Origin: Pterobdella sp. o SKG-2022
Taxonomy: Eukaryota > Annelida > Clitellata > Hirudinida > Piscicolidae
Direction: 5' to 3'
Length of the DNA stretch: 64,000 nt
Assembly (NCBI GenBank): GCA_964035795.1
Contig: OZ038321.1
Span: 1,384,030 to 1,448,029 of the forward strand
This document shows, piece by piece, positions 33,591-48,169 of the stretch. Positions within the stretch are counted from its first letter, which is position 1, and every line of letters starts with the position of its first letter. The notes below the pieces were generated by a model, which saw only the letters and a program-made list of their open reading frames with translations, had not been told where the DNA came from and did no database searches. Made by a program: the position numbers and the translations under genes.

Positions 33591-36500
33591 CTAAACCTCT
33601 TCCTCCTTCTGGAATAATGAACATAAACCAAAGTCTTCCCATATCTTCTCTTGTCTTTCTTTGAACAACTGGTGTGTGTTATTATAGATGTTGGTGAGTC
33701 ATATGACAGATGAGAATAAAGACGTTAAACGAAATATATTCCTATTAAATTAGGTGCACATGAAAGTATTAAAAATTTTAATGGTTAAAAAAGTGACAAA
33801 TGAACTAGAGCTACTTTGAAAGGGGTAAGGTTCTTTATGTGCACAGGGTTCTTGTGCCTTTCACTCACACTTTTCTGTTATCACATATAACATTATGATC
33901 AACTCTTATGACATATAACATTAGCAAATATTTTCATTATCACTGTTAAAAATGATTAGCGAAAATAAATTTTTAAATTATAAAACCAATTTATTTTAAT
34001 TATTTTAATGTAATTGTAATTATTTTAATTATTTATTTCTATCTGCCTATCTATCTATCTATCTATCTATCCTCTATCTACCCCCCTCTTCCACTGACCC
34101 TAATGGCCCCTTGTAAGAAACCCCGAAATATATCCCTTTTTTTCTTCTCAAAGCCTTTGGTTCCCTTCTGGCTCAGTTTCTTGTCAAACTCCTTTGTAGA
34201 AACATGAGGTTAAATTACTGTAATATTACTATACATTAATTTTTAATACTATACATTATGATGTATCATTGAGATACTGTATCATAGTAATCTCCTGTAA
34301 TACTTTTTCTTTATTTATACCTTCCAACCTAGCATGCAAACAGACGCAAAACGACGATGAAGATGATGACGACGATGATGATGACTGTGTCTACTCATTG
34401 TTGAATATCTCAATGTTTATAGTCATTTGGAAGAATTTTTTAATAGTTATATAATATTATACGTATTCCTCGGAATTATGTACATACATAATTATGGGTC
34501 TAAAACTACATTTTAACCATTATCATTAATTGTTATTTACTTTATTATTTTTAGTATTATTGTTACTTTTCGAGTATTATTTGTATTATTATTATTATAG
34601 AACCTCAAGCTCCCTTTGGGAGACTCCTGCCACGTTGATGATGAGGGTCACTATGCCTGGGAAGTCGTGTCTCTGATGGTAGCGATGATGATAATAATAA
34701 TAATAATAATATAATATAAATGATAACAATAATTATAACAATATAAATAATAACAATAATAATGCTGACGATAAAACAACTTATAATATTATGATGATAA
34801 TAATAAAAGTAATGAAAAGAATCGAATTGAAAAAAAAATTGTGCTAAAAATAATAATTATTATAGAGTAACGATGATAATGATTTTTTTATTTTATTTGA
34901 GATGAGCGATTATCACTCGATAATGTAAGCTAGTCTTACGAAAAGCTTCGTGTCTTTTTTGAAATGAATACTTTGTGTTTGTTGACCTAACAAATAGTAC
35001 AATGATAATAAAAAAACAAAAGAAATAATAAAAAACAACAATAACACTAATAATAAAAAACTAGAAAAAAAACAACAACAATAAGAAAAAAAACAACAGC
35101 AGTAACAGACCAGCAACTCATACGCCTGCAGAAGCACATTAATGAGGACAAAGAGCACGACTTCATGCTGTCCATGCACATTCAGGCAGCCCAACATGGC
35201 TTCGTAATACTCTTCGGCTGAGTCTTTGTTCAACTTGCCTTTTTTGTACAGCTGGGTGGAGTGGTGATTTGGATGATGATAGTGATGATGATGATGATAA
35301 ACCGATCAAATTCTGCTTATAATCCGTTTATCTTTACTTTTTGGGACTTTCAAAGCACATCATCACATTCATCCTAAACATCATCGCTATCATTAGCATT
35401 AAATTTCACTTTTCCTTACTAATAGAAGTTTAGCAAATACAAGAAGGTAACAAAGGAAAGGGAACAAACGCATTGAAGGGTAGGGAGGATAAGAGGAAGG
35501 ACTTTGAGACAGACTGTGGTATCACTCCACGTTAAACAGGCGAATAAAATATTTTCTATCTGTGTGTTCTGTGAGGGTTTGAGGGAATGGTTTGAAGGAG
35601 TGTGGTTTGGAGGTTAGAGGGAGTGTGTTGGTACGAGAGTGTGGTGGTTTATGGGTAAAGTGGTTTAAGTATGACGTGGCATAGTTTGATGGTGTGAAGA
35701 TGGTGGTTTGGGGGGAAATGGTTTGATGAGATTTTACTTTAGAATTAAAAAAAAAAAGAAAAAAACAGCAGAAACCCCACCTCCTGGCACAGAACCAGCT
35801 GACCAAGTTCACTAATGTTTTCCTCTATCTTCTTGTGATCACCACCACCCCCATCCTCATCCGCATCCATCGATGATTCAGAGATGACGTTGTTGGTGTT
35901 GGTGGTGGTTGGTTGTTGTTTCTTCTCTTTTAGTAGGTTTGCTAAGCAGTATGGTGGGTCGAGGTTAGTGTAGTTTAATAATGATGATGATGGTGGAGGT
36001 ATAAAATCTATCAAAATAGTTATAATAATAAAAATAATAAGCAAGTTATGGATTCGACACCTAACCCATAGCCGGATTAGCCATGAGAAAGCACATAATA
36101 ATGATAATAATAATAAGTCTTATTATAATGATATTATCGATACAAATAATACTAACAAAAACAATAATGATAATAAAAAGAATAAAAATAATAATGATAA
36201 TAATAAAAATAAAATAAATGAAAAAAAGAATAAAAAAAAATAATAATAAAATAAAAAGAATAAAAATAATGATACTGATGCAGTCGAGGTACTCCTTAGT
36301 GACTTCAACAAGCAACTGATCCTCTATCAGCTCCTCTGCCTCTCCCTTGCTATCCCTGAGGATAATAATAATAAAATTAATAATCGAAACAAAAAAACTA
36401 ATAATATTATAGCACAAAGGTGTTAATAAAAACAATAATTAGAGGAAATATATAAATTTACTATAAAATTCAATATTATTTGTATCCTAATTATCATCAT

Positions 36501-39500
36501 CACTAAAATTTACATCATCATCATCACTAAAATTTACATCATCATCATCACTAAAATTTACATCATCATCATCACTAAAATTTACATCATCATCATCACT
36601 AAAATTTACATCATCATCATCACTAAAATTTACATCATCATCATCACTAAAATTTACATCATCATCATCACTAAAATTTACATCATCATCATCACTAAAA
36701 TTTACATCATCATCATCACTAAAATTTACATTATCATCATCACTAAAATTTACATCATCATCATCACTAAAATTTACATCATCATCATCACTAAAATTTA
36801 CATCATCATCATCACTAAAATTTACATCATCATCATCACTAAAATTTACATCATCATCATCACTAAAATTTACATCATCATCATCACTAAAATTTACATC
36901 ATCATCATCACTAAAATTTACATCATCATCATCACTAAAATTTACATCATCATCATCACTAAAATTTACATCATCATCATCACTAAAATTTACATCATCA
37001 TCATCACTAAAATTTAGATCATCATCATCACTAAAATTTAGATCATCATCATCACTAGAAAAAATATATTAATTACAAGAACTTGATATCATTCGTATTA
37101 TAATAATCATTATCATCACCCTTGAGTGACGTCACCATGCAGATCAGGATCGAGCCTTCTACTTTCCCTGATGTTCAAGCCTTGCCAGAGGGTGTTTAGA
37201 AACTGGTGGGTGGATGATTGAGTAGAGAGTAGGTGTGCATGAATTAGTGGGTGAAAGGTAAATTGGTTGGGAAAGAAAAGGCAGAAAAAGGATGGGTGAG
37301 AAGAAACTTTGAACAAAAAGGGGGTAGATAGTGTGCCAGTAAGTAGATGAATGAATGGGTTGAGAGGGAGATAATGTGAATGAATGGAATGATGGATTTG
37401 TGTGTGGGTGGTGAAATGAATGTATGGGTGCAGATATTGATGAACAGTTATTGGCCGGTATAAATAGATAGGTTGTTGGTAAGATACGTCAAATTAAATG
37501 CTATTATCCTCATTTAAATAAATAGGAAACACAAGCACAAACATGGAAGAAAAAAGGACTCAGAGTGGATACAACATTGATGATGGTGGTGTAGGAAGCG
37601 GGTGGACAGTTCTTTGTGAAGTGGCGGTAAAAATGGTCTGGTGGGTGGATAGATAGATAGATAGATAAATATATAGATAGGTGGATAAATATATAGATAG
37701 ATAGATAGATAGATATATAGTTAGATAGATATATAAATAAATATATAAATAGATATATAGCTAGATATATAGATAGATGGATGGAAAGATAGATAGATGG
37801 ATGGAAAGATAGATAGATGGATAGAAAGATAGATAGATGGATGGATCATGGATGGATAAAAACATTGTGAAAAAAATAAATGAAATTTGAATTCCAATAA
37901 AAACCGAAATTATAAAGTTTTAATAATAATAACATAAATAATATAATATTTAGGTAAAAAACAAAAGCAATAACAATAATTATACAGACATGAACCGAAA
38001 CAACAATAATAAAAATAAGAATAATAACAACAACAATAAAAATAAGAATAATAACAACAATAATAAAAATAAGAATAATGAAAACAATAATAAAAATAAG
38101 AATAGCAACAACAAGGATGAAAATGATTATGATAACAACAATAACGGGAATGATGATAATAACAACACTAATAATAATAATAATAATAACAACAAAAAAA
38201 GGTAATATCTAACGCAGATTAAACTTGATGGTAAGGTGGGACAGAGAGAATACGTTATGAAAGTTGTAGTTAAGAATGTAGTGGGGCAGTTGCTGCATGC
38301 GGTACAAGGAGGCGTCCATGCAACATTGGCCTAGTATGCTGTAGCTGTGAGGGAGGGGTGGATGGGTAGAGAAATAGATAGATAGATAGATAGAAAGATA
38401 GATAAATAGATAGAGATAGATAGATAGATAAATAGATAGATATTTAAATAAGAAAATAAATAGGTAGATGGATAGATAGATAGATAAATACATGAGTGAA
38501 TAAATAAAGAAATGTATAGATGAATGAAGAGATAGATGGAAAAATGAATAGATATATTATGAAACAGAAAGAAATAATAAAAATAAAAACAAAAATAATA
38601 ATAAACAACAATAATAAGAATAACAAAAAAATAATAAAACCAACGCCATCTCAGCAAGACCACTCAAAAACTGTTTCATTCTCTCGACAGCATTCCTCTC
38701 CCCACCCCTCCCTTCCGCCTGCTTGCTTGCACCTTCATGGTCAATAAATATGGACATTAGTTGGCCCCTGACTGGGTTTCAGTTGCACCATGGATAGGTT
38801 TCCCAGAGCTCCTCTAGACAGTATGATATGCATTACTTTTTTTTACCAGAGCTTTCATCATTATCATCATCATCGTGTTGCCTTCGTTTTAATTCTAGCA
38901 TGGGTTGGACGATTTCGACTTTATATATTTTGATATATATATTGGTGATTATTATTGTTAGTATATGGAGTTTTCAATCATTATTATTATATCAATTTTA
39001 TCACCAATACCATTATCATCCCCACCACCATCATCCTCAACATCATCCCCACCACCATCATCATCATCACCACAACCCCTAATCACCTAAGAATCTGGCC
39101 TTATCAGCCCTGGGCAGATCAAACGCTGGTATGTATGATGGATGCACTTTTGGGAAGACCTGCGCTGAGAAGATGTCGTGGTAGGTTCTGCAGGAGAGTT
39201 TTGGCAATGACTATATGAAAATAATTATAACAACAAAAATAATAAAAGCAATAAAAATAAAATAATAACAAAGACAATGAAGACATTAAAAATAATAATA
39301 ATAATAATAATAAAAGACCTGATCAGACAGAAAACGTTATGGATAAGAGGTTGGATGATGTTAGACTGCAAAAAAAAAAATAAAAATAAAAATAATAATA
39401 TTTCAACAATTATGTCCTATCAGATTTTCTATTAATACCACAACTCTATTTTATTATTCATATTATTTGGTGATAGTTTGAGTCTTAATTTATTATTATT

Positions 39501-39799
39501 TATGTTATTGATTTATTATTATTTTTCTAATTAATTAATTATTATTTTTGTATCAATTTATTATTATTATTACGTATACACGCATAAGAAGCCCTCTGGT
39601 GAATGCATATTTGAGCTTACATGTTTTGTGGTGCACCTTCTTAGCACTGCCAACATCATCAACAAACAGAAGTTGATCTGGGGGTGGTGATGATGATGAT
39701 GAAAATAACAATAATAATGATAAAAAAAATAATAACATAAATAAAATAGAATAAATAAATAAATAGTTTAAAAAGTAGTAATAAAGGTATGGTGATGGC

Positions 39800-39845
<46 letters not shown>

Positions 39846-41274
39846 GCAATAATAAGAACAATAATAATAGCAATAAAGAAAACAATAATAACATAGGTTA
39901 ATAGGTAGTAACAAAAAGGTTGATATTAATAATATTTATATCTAATCATTGGTGCAAATATATCGTTTGAAGCAATACAAAAACAGCTTTAATTGGTAGT
40001 GGTTTCATTTTGAGAAAAGTGCTGGAAAGGAGTCAAGAAAACTAGTTTTCAGTCACCCTAGGCTTTTGAAAAAAGCTCAGTACCAAACTCATAACCGGCT
40101 TAGTTGTGAGAAAGCACATAATAATAATATAAGTTTTTAAATAATAATAATAATTAAAAAAAAAGATAGAAATAAAAATAATAACAACAATAACAAATAA
40201 CAAAAATATTTCATAAAACCAACAAGTAATAAAAATCAATAGCACTAATAATAATAAATGAAACATAATACTCCTCCTAATACAATTATTAATATGGGAA
40301 GTAACAACCTATAAACTCATCAACCAGCCAATGAAATCTATGGAACATACTTGCGAACGATTGATTCCCCACTCGTCGTTAGCCACACCTTCTTCCGGTT
40401 GTATAAGTAACCCTATGTAATCCATGAACTTGTCCACTGAACTAAATGTACTGATGTGGGAATGTGTGTACAACAATAATAATAATCAAAATACTAATGA
40501 AATTGTTAATAGCAACTTCAATTAAAACTCCAAAAACAGATACCAATTCTAAAAAAATAAGAGCAAAAAACAATAGTACAAAACAAGAAGAAATAATAAA
40601 AATAACGAAATAAAAACCAAAACAATAATAACTAAAAATAACAATAAACAAGGTTATAAAAACAACACCAACCACGTGGCATCTTGGGAGAGCCAGTATT
40701 GGCTGACAGAGCTCATGACGTCATTAAGGAATGCCGACTGCTGGTCGTCGGGTAGGTGGTTACTGGAAGTGTTATTATTATTGTCATTATTATTGTTATT
40801 ATATTTCATTATAATATAATCGATAATTTTTTGGCGTTCTCCATCTTTTTGTTGATTATGCAGTTGAAGCTAATTAAGCATAGTGACCTATGCAAACGAT
40901 TAAAAAATCCTAAAAAATAATATTAATTAAAATAAAAAAAAAACAAAGAATAAAAAAAACAAAAATAAAAGAAAAACTAGGGTGATGACAATACTAATAA
41001 TGGTAAGAAGGAACATTTTAATAATGACAATTATAGCAAGCATCACCAATCATATCACAAATTTAATCAATACTCCAACCACCACCACCAACCTCACCCA
41101 CCACCACCAACCTCACCAACCACCACTCCTACCCACCACCACCAACCTCATCCACCACCACTCCCACACACCACAAACCTGGTGATAATAAGAGCTTCAT
41201 AACAAGCCACTTTTTCTCCCTGACTGAGTCCTCGTGAAATCAGATTCAACACCTGCTTCTGCATGCCATCAAAG

Positions 41275-41335
<61 letters not shown>

Positions 41336-44334
41336 ACGTGCGGAGAATAGGGGAGAATAGTTATTGAGACAGTGGTGGATGGAGTGTTATAACTATCGTG
41401 TAAAAAATCGTTCTTTTCTTGTCCACAGTTTTTCTTTCTTCCAACCACTCTAGTCTGAAAATACCCAGAATCGAACCCACCGAACCCTCACCCCACCATA
41501 CCACAAACCCCGTTTATTACAACACCCAATCTTCCCACGCCCTCACACCATACCACCAAACCCCGTTCATCACATCACCCTATCCCACCCACCACCAATA
41601 CCATTAACAATTTTTTCTTCACCACACCACCCCAACTCACACAAAGCACAGGAGAAAACATCTTAGCAAATCTGATGAAAGCAGAGCACCCATGTCTTCT
41701 TAAATTCATCACAGCCTTATATCTCACGCAACCATTGGTGGGTGCTGCGGTGTTCGGGGCATCTTCGAAGGAGATGTACGAGATCAACTGCGGATTGAAG
41801 GTTTGCGTTGTTTTGATGCTAGTGTGTGTGTGAGTGTTATGATGAAGAAATATTTGATTATTTATTGTTATTATTTGATTATATTATTTTTTCTATTTTC
41901 AACATATTTAATACCGCAACCTCACACCCCTAATCAACTCACTCCCCACTTTGCCCATCATCAACACAACCACCTTCCCAACCTAAACCTACTACTCCAT
42001 AACCCATAAAACCACTATCACTCCAGCCTCCAAGCCCAATCACCACAATCCCGGCCCGTTCAAAAACACACCACCATCATCCCCTCCTCCCAACACCACC
42101 ACACTCCAACCTTATTGATGACAACAGGAAACAGATCGTGTTGCAGATTGAGGAGTGGGAGAAGCACTGAGATGCACGTGAGGTGACTTGAACCAATCGT
42201 GGGATCCTGTTGGCGGTATGAATAATTAAAGATTCAAAATAATAAAATGGAAATAATAATAAAAATAATGAGAACTTTTTAGCCAACTTTTGAACTAACT
42301 ATAGTTTTTTCATTATTATTATTATTATTACAAACATCACCATCACAACCTCCAAAACTCGTTCATACCTCACATTGATACAACAACAGACTGTTGAACA
42401 AGCTCAAAGCTGATTGGACGATGGCAAGCTCATTAATATTCATGAAGTCCCATTTGCCTAGCATGTATTCAAACACCATCACCACCAACTCCCATCGTTG
42501 GTACAGCTCTGGCGTTGCTTCTGATTCGTTGGCATTTTATTTTTATTGTTTTTTTATTATTTTCGTTTTTATTGTTGTTATTCAGAAAAACAACAACAAT
42601 AATAAAACTGACCTTCATTAATATTCAAAAGGTCATACAGCTGCTTGCCTATGAATTCCAACGAGTCTAACTGGTTCCTGATGGTTATCATCCTTATTGT
42701 TGTCAATATTATTGATTTTTAAATTTTTATTATTATTTTATCAGTTTTCAGTTATTATTAGGACTATTATTATTTTTATTCAAACCTCAGGGAGATCACT
42801 CTCAAAACTTCGCCATACTCTACTCTGTATCCTTTAATAATAATAATAATAATAATGATAAAAATAATAATAATAATAATATAATAAAAAAATGAATATA
42901 CTAATTTTTAAAAGTAATAACAATAATAATAAACAAACTGGTAAAAAAGCTGTTGAACTCGTCCAGATCTTCAAACTCAACCTTGCCCATTTCTTTCGCT
43001 TGTGGAGACTCCTTCAATAATGATAATAATAATAATAATATTGTTAATAATAGTAAAAATAGTAACATTAATAATAATTTGGAAAAAATAGGCAAGAGAC
43101 AGTTAACACAAAAAATTATAAATAAAAAAACAATAAAAAATAATAAAAAAACAACAAAAAAAAACCTTATCAAGCAAAACCAGTGACACTCTCAAGATGG
43201 ACATGCAACACTGCTCTGTGATTGGCTGGTTGATGATGACGTCATGCTTCAATAAGTTCAACCAAAGCGGTAAGCAGTATGACGATATGACCTTTGTTTA
43301 GAAAAATAACAATAAAAATAAAAATAATAATAGAAATAATAATAAAAATAACATCGTTAGTATTGATAAATTTTACTTTCGAAGACGAAGGTGGAATAAA
43401 TCTGAGATCAAATTCATTATTAGTAATATTTTAATAAATATTTTTTATATTTAAATTATTATACTATGAAATATTTTGAATATTATTTGAAAAATATATC
43501 TAATTTATAAATAGACTTGGTGAGGGTGGGTTGAGAATGAGAGAAGGATGGTGATGAAGAAGTTAAGGTCTATAGGGGGAGGAGCCACGCCGCCTTTCTG
43601 TGGTGTTGATGATGAAAGGCAGCTGTCAACCAAAATGTGATCTACAACCTGATTATTTATCTATATATTTGTCTTTCTATGTGTCTATCTATCTATTTGT
43701 GTGTCTATCTATTTGTGTATCTATCTGTCTGTCTATCTATCTAAGCTATCTATCTTTTTTTATAAAACGTTTATTTTTCTGAGAGCGTAACAAATTTAAA
43801 ATATAAAAAACCAACTGACCAATAAGTAACAAAGTTGGGTTCCGGAAGTGACAACAATTTGACACAGTTTTTTAAAGAAAGATGATTTGCCCTCGTCTGA
43901 TATGTCCGATGCACTTGACCTGATTAGTTTATTGACATTTGGGGTAATTATAACTATGACCATAATGATAATAATAATAATAATAATAATTAATAATGAT
44001 AATATTAATAAATTAATGGGATTTCTACTTTATGCCATTATTATTTGAAAACATAGTCCAATGGTCAGAAAAATTTTCTCTACTATTACTTATCATCGTC
44101 CTTATTATATATTGAAATCTCGAAAATAAAAAAAAAAAAAATAATAATATTAAAAATGTTAATAATATTAATAATAACAATGTTAATGAAAAGTTCAATA
44201 ATAATAAGAATAATAACTAACGAGGCAAGCATTTGCAGGCTCTGCAGAGTGCTGGTCGACATGAAGTGTTCCAACAAGGCCAGTCTCTCTTCTATCTTGC
44301 CACACTGTGTACGTATGCGTGCGTGCGTGCGTGC

Positions 44335-44404
<70 letters not shown>

Positions 44405-47400
44405 TTGAAATGATACACCACACTAAGGTTCTCACTAACTGAAGCAGTTCAGTGCACTTGCCATAAACAGAAATAAAACAATAAATAAAAAAAACTGAAA
44501 CAATAAAAATTTTTGCGTGAGTTATTTTTTCATTACGATTCCCTCCATTAACCAATCACCTTCTTGGAAACAATCTCAAGCAGCGAATCAGCAGCTAGCA
44601 GACGAATGGATGGATGGTGTAACGCCTCGATCAATAAAGGGATGATGGATGGAGTGAGGGAATTTATTTGGATGACGTCAGCAAACACGGTAATGACGTC
44701 GCAACATCTTTGTATCAGTTTTATGGAAGAGGCTAGTGATGGTTTGTTTTCTTGAGCTTCTGTCGTCTGGAAGGAAGGGGGTGGTGATGATGATGATGAT
44801 AGTATTGATGATGATAATTATGATGATGATGATAATATTATTGATGATGATGATGATAGTATTGATGATGATGATGATGATAGAGGTGATCACAAAACAA
44901 AGCTAAAAAGCAGAACTAACCTTGACGTCTGCAAAAATCTGCATATATTTCTTGAAGACATCGTTGAAGAACAAGGTCAGCTCATTCATCACACTGGAAA
45001 AGCCTGTGGTGTCGGAAGAAGAAAGATTAATAATAAAAAGAATAATAATAATAATGATAATAACAATAATAATAATAACAATAATAATATGACAATAATA
45101 GTAATAATAATAATAATAAAATTATAATAACAGTAATAAAGGCATTAAACAACAACACGTGAGAAAGATTATAATGACGTCAATCCAAAAAGCACCAACG
45201 AGCAAGATTACGGAGGCGTCAACCCGAAAAGTTTCTAGACCACAATAATCGACACACCAAACACCAAATAGAGTAGGGTAAATATTACTGCACCGAGCAA
45301 AATATCCCTGCGTCTAGATGAAGGTAGTTTGTGAAGAATGTATGAGTCTTCAGCTAATCTGGTGATGGTGGACGTTGTGCTATTAATAGATTTTTTTTAT
45401 TGTTTTGTTTTATTTGATTTTTCGTTTTTGTTATTTAATGTTTATTTTTTATTAGATATTGATAGAGAGCCTCTCAAACAAATTTGTTTGTAAATTTTGC
45501 GCTCTAACAATTTTGATAACAATAATAAAAATATTTTGTTTTTAGGCAAATAAATAATAATAATATTAGATAGATAAGTAAATATAAAGATATCGAATGC
45601 GGTACAATCCCCATTACTATTATGACTGTTTTTTTTTAGATCGACCATTAGTCCCTCATACAGAGTTTCGTTAGCTCAACAAATGTTTCACAGGGCGCTT
45701 CTCCTTGTGTATATAATTGTCAGTCCACGCGGGATCGAACCCGGTTACTTCAAATAACTAATCTAACGCTCTACAAACTCAGCTATACGGGCGACGTTGT
45801 TATAGAATGATATCAATGCTCGTATTAGCTAAAATGCCAACAATATTGTTATTAACAGTTAACAATATTTTTTAAAATTTCAATAATAGTTTTATTTTTA
45901 ATATATTTAAAAAAAAATATATTGTGTTATTATTTCATTAACAGAAACTGACTCACCTCAATAACGATAACAGAACTATTTCTTCTTGAACCGCCTGTGG
46001 TCAAAGATTTTTTTAGTTAGTGATTTTCCCAAAAAGCCACAATAAAATAAGTAATATTTCTGAACACTGGTTAGTTTATTAAGATACGAAGCTTTTCGTT
46101 ATCAACGTAACATTTTTAAGTATGAGAAACCATTTTATAAAACTAACTAGTGTCTTGAAATAATACTCACTATATTAAATTATGACTCAAACTAATAGCA
46201 TAACACTATTAGCACGTAGTTGAATAGAAATGAGAAATGAAAATTGGGAATGATGCTCATATTAGTGGTGAAACCGAAAAAAAAATGAACTTCACTGTGC
46301 TAGCAATTTGAAAAAAAAAATTATTACTATTATTATTATTATTATTAACAACAACAACAACATCATCCTTATTGTTATTTTTATTATTATCATTATCAAT
46401 CCAACAACACTCACTCCAACAGAGGCAAGCTGGTAGAACTCAGAAACCATGGAGACCCATTGCTGGGGCCACTCCCTCTTCGCCATCTCCACCACTATGC
46501 GGGACAATCCATCTTTTATATGAGTTTCTTCTGCTATGATATCATGGGTGCCCTGTGGTTGGGTGGGTGAGTGAATAGGTGGAAAAGAGTGTGGGGTAGA
46601 AAAGGGTGGAGTGTGTGGGTTGGGGAATGAGTATGGGTATAAATGTGTGAGTGGATGGGTGAGTGCGGGTAAATTTTTGAGTGGGGAAAAAAGGGTGTGG
46701 AGTGGCTAGATTGGTGACTGTTGAGTGTGTGAGGAAAATTGTGTAGTATATATATATATATATATACATAATACATTGTAAATTATTAAAACTGAAAAAA
46801 AATAATTAGTTTTGAAAAAAAAATAAAAAAGAAAAATAATATTAAAAAAATAAAAGAATAAAAATAATGAAACATACACTTTTAATAAGCTCCAGCACAT
46901 TTTCCTTTATAAACTGCTTTTCATTTATGGTCATCTTGTTCCATCGGAACCTTCAATAAAATATAATAGTGATGGGTTATTGCTTTTATGGTGATAATAA
47001 TTATTAGTTTTGATTATTTTTAATTTTAACTATTAATACAAAAAGTTGATAAATAATTGATGAATTGCTGTAGAAAAATTATTTCTAAGAATGACTTTTT
47101 GTATTTATGTTTTTTAAAATGTGTAATTTATACCATTCTTCAGAGAATTATTACAAGTTATACATATACATGAGAGTTGAAGTAAAGGTTATTTAATATT
47201 TTTTAAAATTCGTACATAAGGTATACAAATATATAAAACTGAATGGAGGTAATTTCATACAAAATAATGCAAAAATAGAAATTAATTAGAAACGTATTTC
47301 ATACAAACTTGACACAATCCTCTAAAAGCTGTAAGCCAAAATGGCGAGATATTTGGTCGTTTTTTTTGTGGGCAAGCACCATGCCGATTTGTGCACAATT

Positions 47401-47635
47401 TTCAGATGTCGACCTCAAGTTTTCAATGAACTGGTGAATTTAATTTAACTTAAATAAATTTACTGAGTGAGTTCGGTTTATAATAGATGTGGATAATGAT
47501 TTTAATTGCTAGCTTTGATGATTTTGTCGATCTTTGACAGCTTACCTTGAACGCTTGGGATCTTGAAATGCTATCCACCAATGGATTCATTGTTAAGTTT
47601 AAAGCACTTTTTAAATTTATAATTTCTTCGTTCAT
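33591..47635 (-). CDS. XPO5: Exportin-5 (pre-miRNA / dsRNA nuclear exporter)
   Basis: 35 exons, all joining in phase, about 1,141 residues (human 1,204). Exons: 47546-47635, 47309-47430, 46879-46951, 46415-46552, 45957-45994, 45294-45358, 44921-45003, 44560-44766, 44222-44304, 43820-43919, 43517-43597, 43166-43291, 42939-43011, 42786-42831, 42613-42677, 42369-42520, 42111-42206, 41641-41787, 41179-41279, 40676-40762, 40351-40441, 39621-39677, 39319-39365, 39087-39187, 38645-38771, 38214-38344, 37543-37637, 37120-37202, 36276-36355, 35781-35941, 35470-35568, 35111-35251, 34604-34672, 34099-34191, 33591-33668. Landmarks: SRHFGLQLLEDCVKFRWNKM, SRIVVEMAKREWPQQW, RLAED...RRRDI, EFNSFF, NVHGQHEVV. 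A karyopherin-beta HEAT-repeat protein that exports pre-miRNAs with RanGTP. Introns are filled with microsatellites. Confidence 0.96.
34895..34990. mobile_element. Family-A foldback copy in an XPO5 intron
   Basis: TATCACTCGATAATGTAAGC, then CTTACGAAAAGCTTCGTG and ATACTTTGTGTTTGTTG match the elements at 16.3 and 51.9 kb. Confidence 0.5.
36494..37058. repeat. 24-bp minisatellite in an XPO5 intron
   Basis: About 23 near-perfect copies of a 24-bp unit (ATCATCATCATCACTAAAAT plus TTAC) between exons 28 and 29. Very low divergence between units suggests recent expansion or homogenisation. Confidence 0.97.
37640..37850. repeat. GATA/GGAT microsatellite in an XPO5 intron
   Basis: (ATAG)n and GGATG repeats directly 5' (in transcript sense) of exon 27, so the transcript reads CTAT/CATC repeats right up to the acceptor CACCCACCAG. 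Confidence 0.85.
38355..38545. repeat. GATA microsatellite in an XPO5 intron
   Basis: (GATA)n with interruptions, immediately upstream in transcript sense of exon 26. Open frames (Tyr/Ile/Ser/Leu-rich) are repeat translations. Confidence 0.85.
41281..41337. repeat. (TG)n array abutting XPO5 exon 19
   Basis: In transcript sense this is (CA)n ending in CACACAG, and its last AG is the acceptor of exon 19 (exon begins at 41279). There is no polypyrimidine tract between. Confidence 0.9.
44305..44400. repeat. (TG)n/(TGCG)n array abutting XPO5 exon 9
   Basis: In transcript sense (CA)n then CGCA repeats and GTACACAG, the acceptor of exon 9 (exon begins at 44304). Confidence 0.9.
45160..45250. repeat. 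Dispersed repeat family B in an XPO5 intron
   Basis: GATTATAATGACGTCAA and CGGAGGCGTCAACCCGAAAA, then GTTTCTAGACCAC. Same family as at 28.1 and 32.9 kb. The family is partly duplicated in tandem here. Confidence 0.45.
45645..45800 (-). mobile_element. tRNA-derived SINE copy 2 (XPO5 intron)
   Basis: Minus strand: CCCGTATAGCTGAGTTTGTA (A box), an anticodon-like arm, CCGGGTTCGATCCCGCG (B box), then the body ACACAAGGAGAAGCGCCCTG and GAAACATTTGTTGAGCTAAC. Same sense as XPO5. Confidence 0.75.
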
Positions 47636-47639
47636 TTTT

Positions 47640-48165
47640 TATGTCAGAGCAAATAAGCTGAACGTGATTGAAAAATTTAGATGGCTTAAAAGTGAAGCTA
47701 TGGAATAATTTGGATGTTCATGAAAATAAATATACAAAAAATTTTTAAATTGAGAAATATTTTCATAAAAAAATTATTTAGTTATGTTTCATTTCAATAA
47801 AATTTAAACAAACACAGTGTATGTAATATTTCAAATAATTGAACAAGTTTTTTGTCTGAAAAAACTCGACTTTATAAAAGTTAAATTTTTGAAGCTATAT
47901 ATAAACAGTTGTTTATAAAAATTATGGGATTCTTTTAAGTTTGTTTCAACATAAGCTATGCAAAACAGTTTTCATTATTAGTATATTTTTATCGCTCTGT
48001 TCAGATTAATTTATTAAAATCAAACTTTATAATTAGGACGTACTGTTTATGACAGAAATGACACGATAAAATTTTATTTTATTTGAAACCAAAGCCATAA
48101 AATTTTATTAACTTAAAACTGAAATTTACTTAAAATAATAGAAAAAAAATACAAAAATTCAAACC
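47640..48165. other. XPO5-SLC25A17 intergenic region
   Basis: About 530 bp of AT-rich DNA without recognised signals. It must hold the XPO5 promoter unless XPO5 shares transcripts with the genes upstream. Confidence 0.5.
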
Positions 48166-48169
48166 ATGA

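Noticed and set aside
33436..33642. 68-codon ORF with NKPAV octapeptide repeats
   Set aside because: Overlaps the XPO5 terminal exon in a different frame and is generated by a 24-bp repeat; the XPO5 frame matches the conserved C-terminus.
34078..34098. Earlier XPO5 stop (TAG at 34078-34080) by read-through of exon 34
   Set aside because: A donor at AGG|GTCAGT followed by exon 33591-33668 restores similarity to the exportin-5 C-terminus (LFKERQEKIWED region), so the shorter end is probably intronic.
36494..37058. CRISPR-like regularly spaced repeats
   Set aside because: Units are contiguous with no unique spacers, in an intron of an animal gene; it is a minisatellite.
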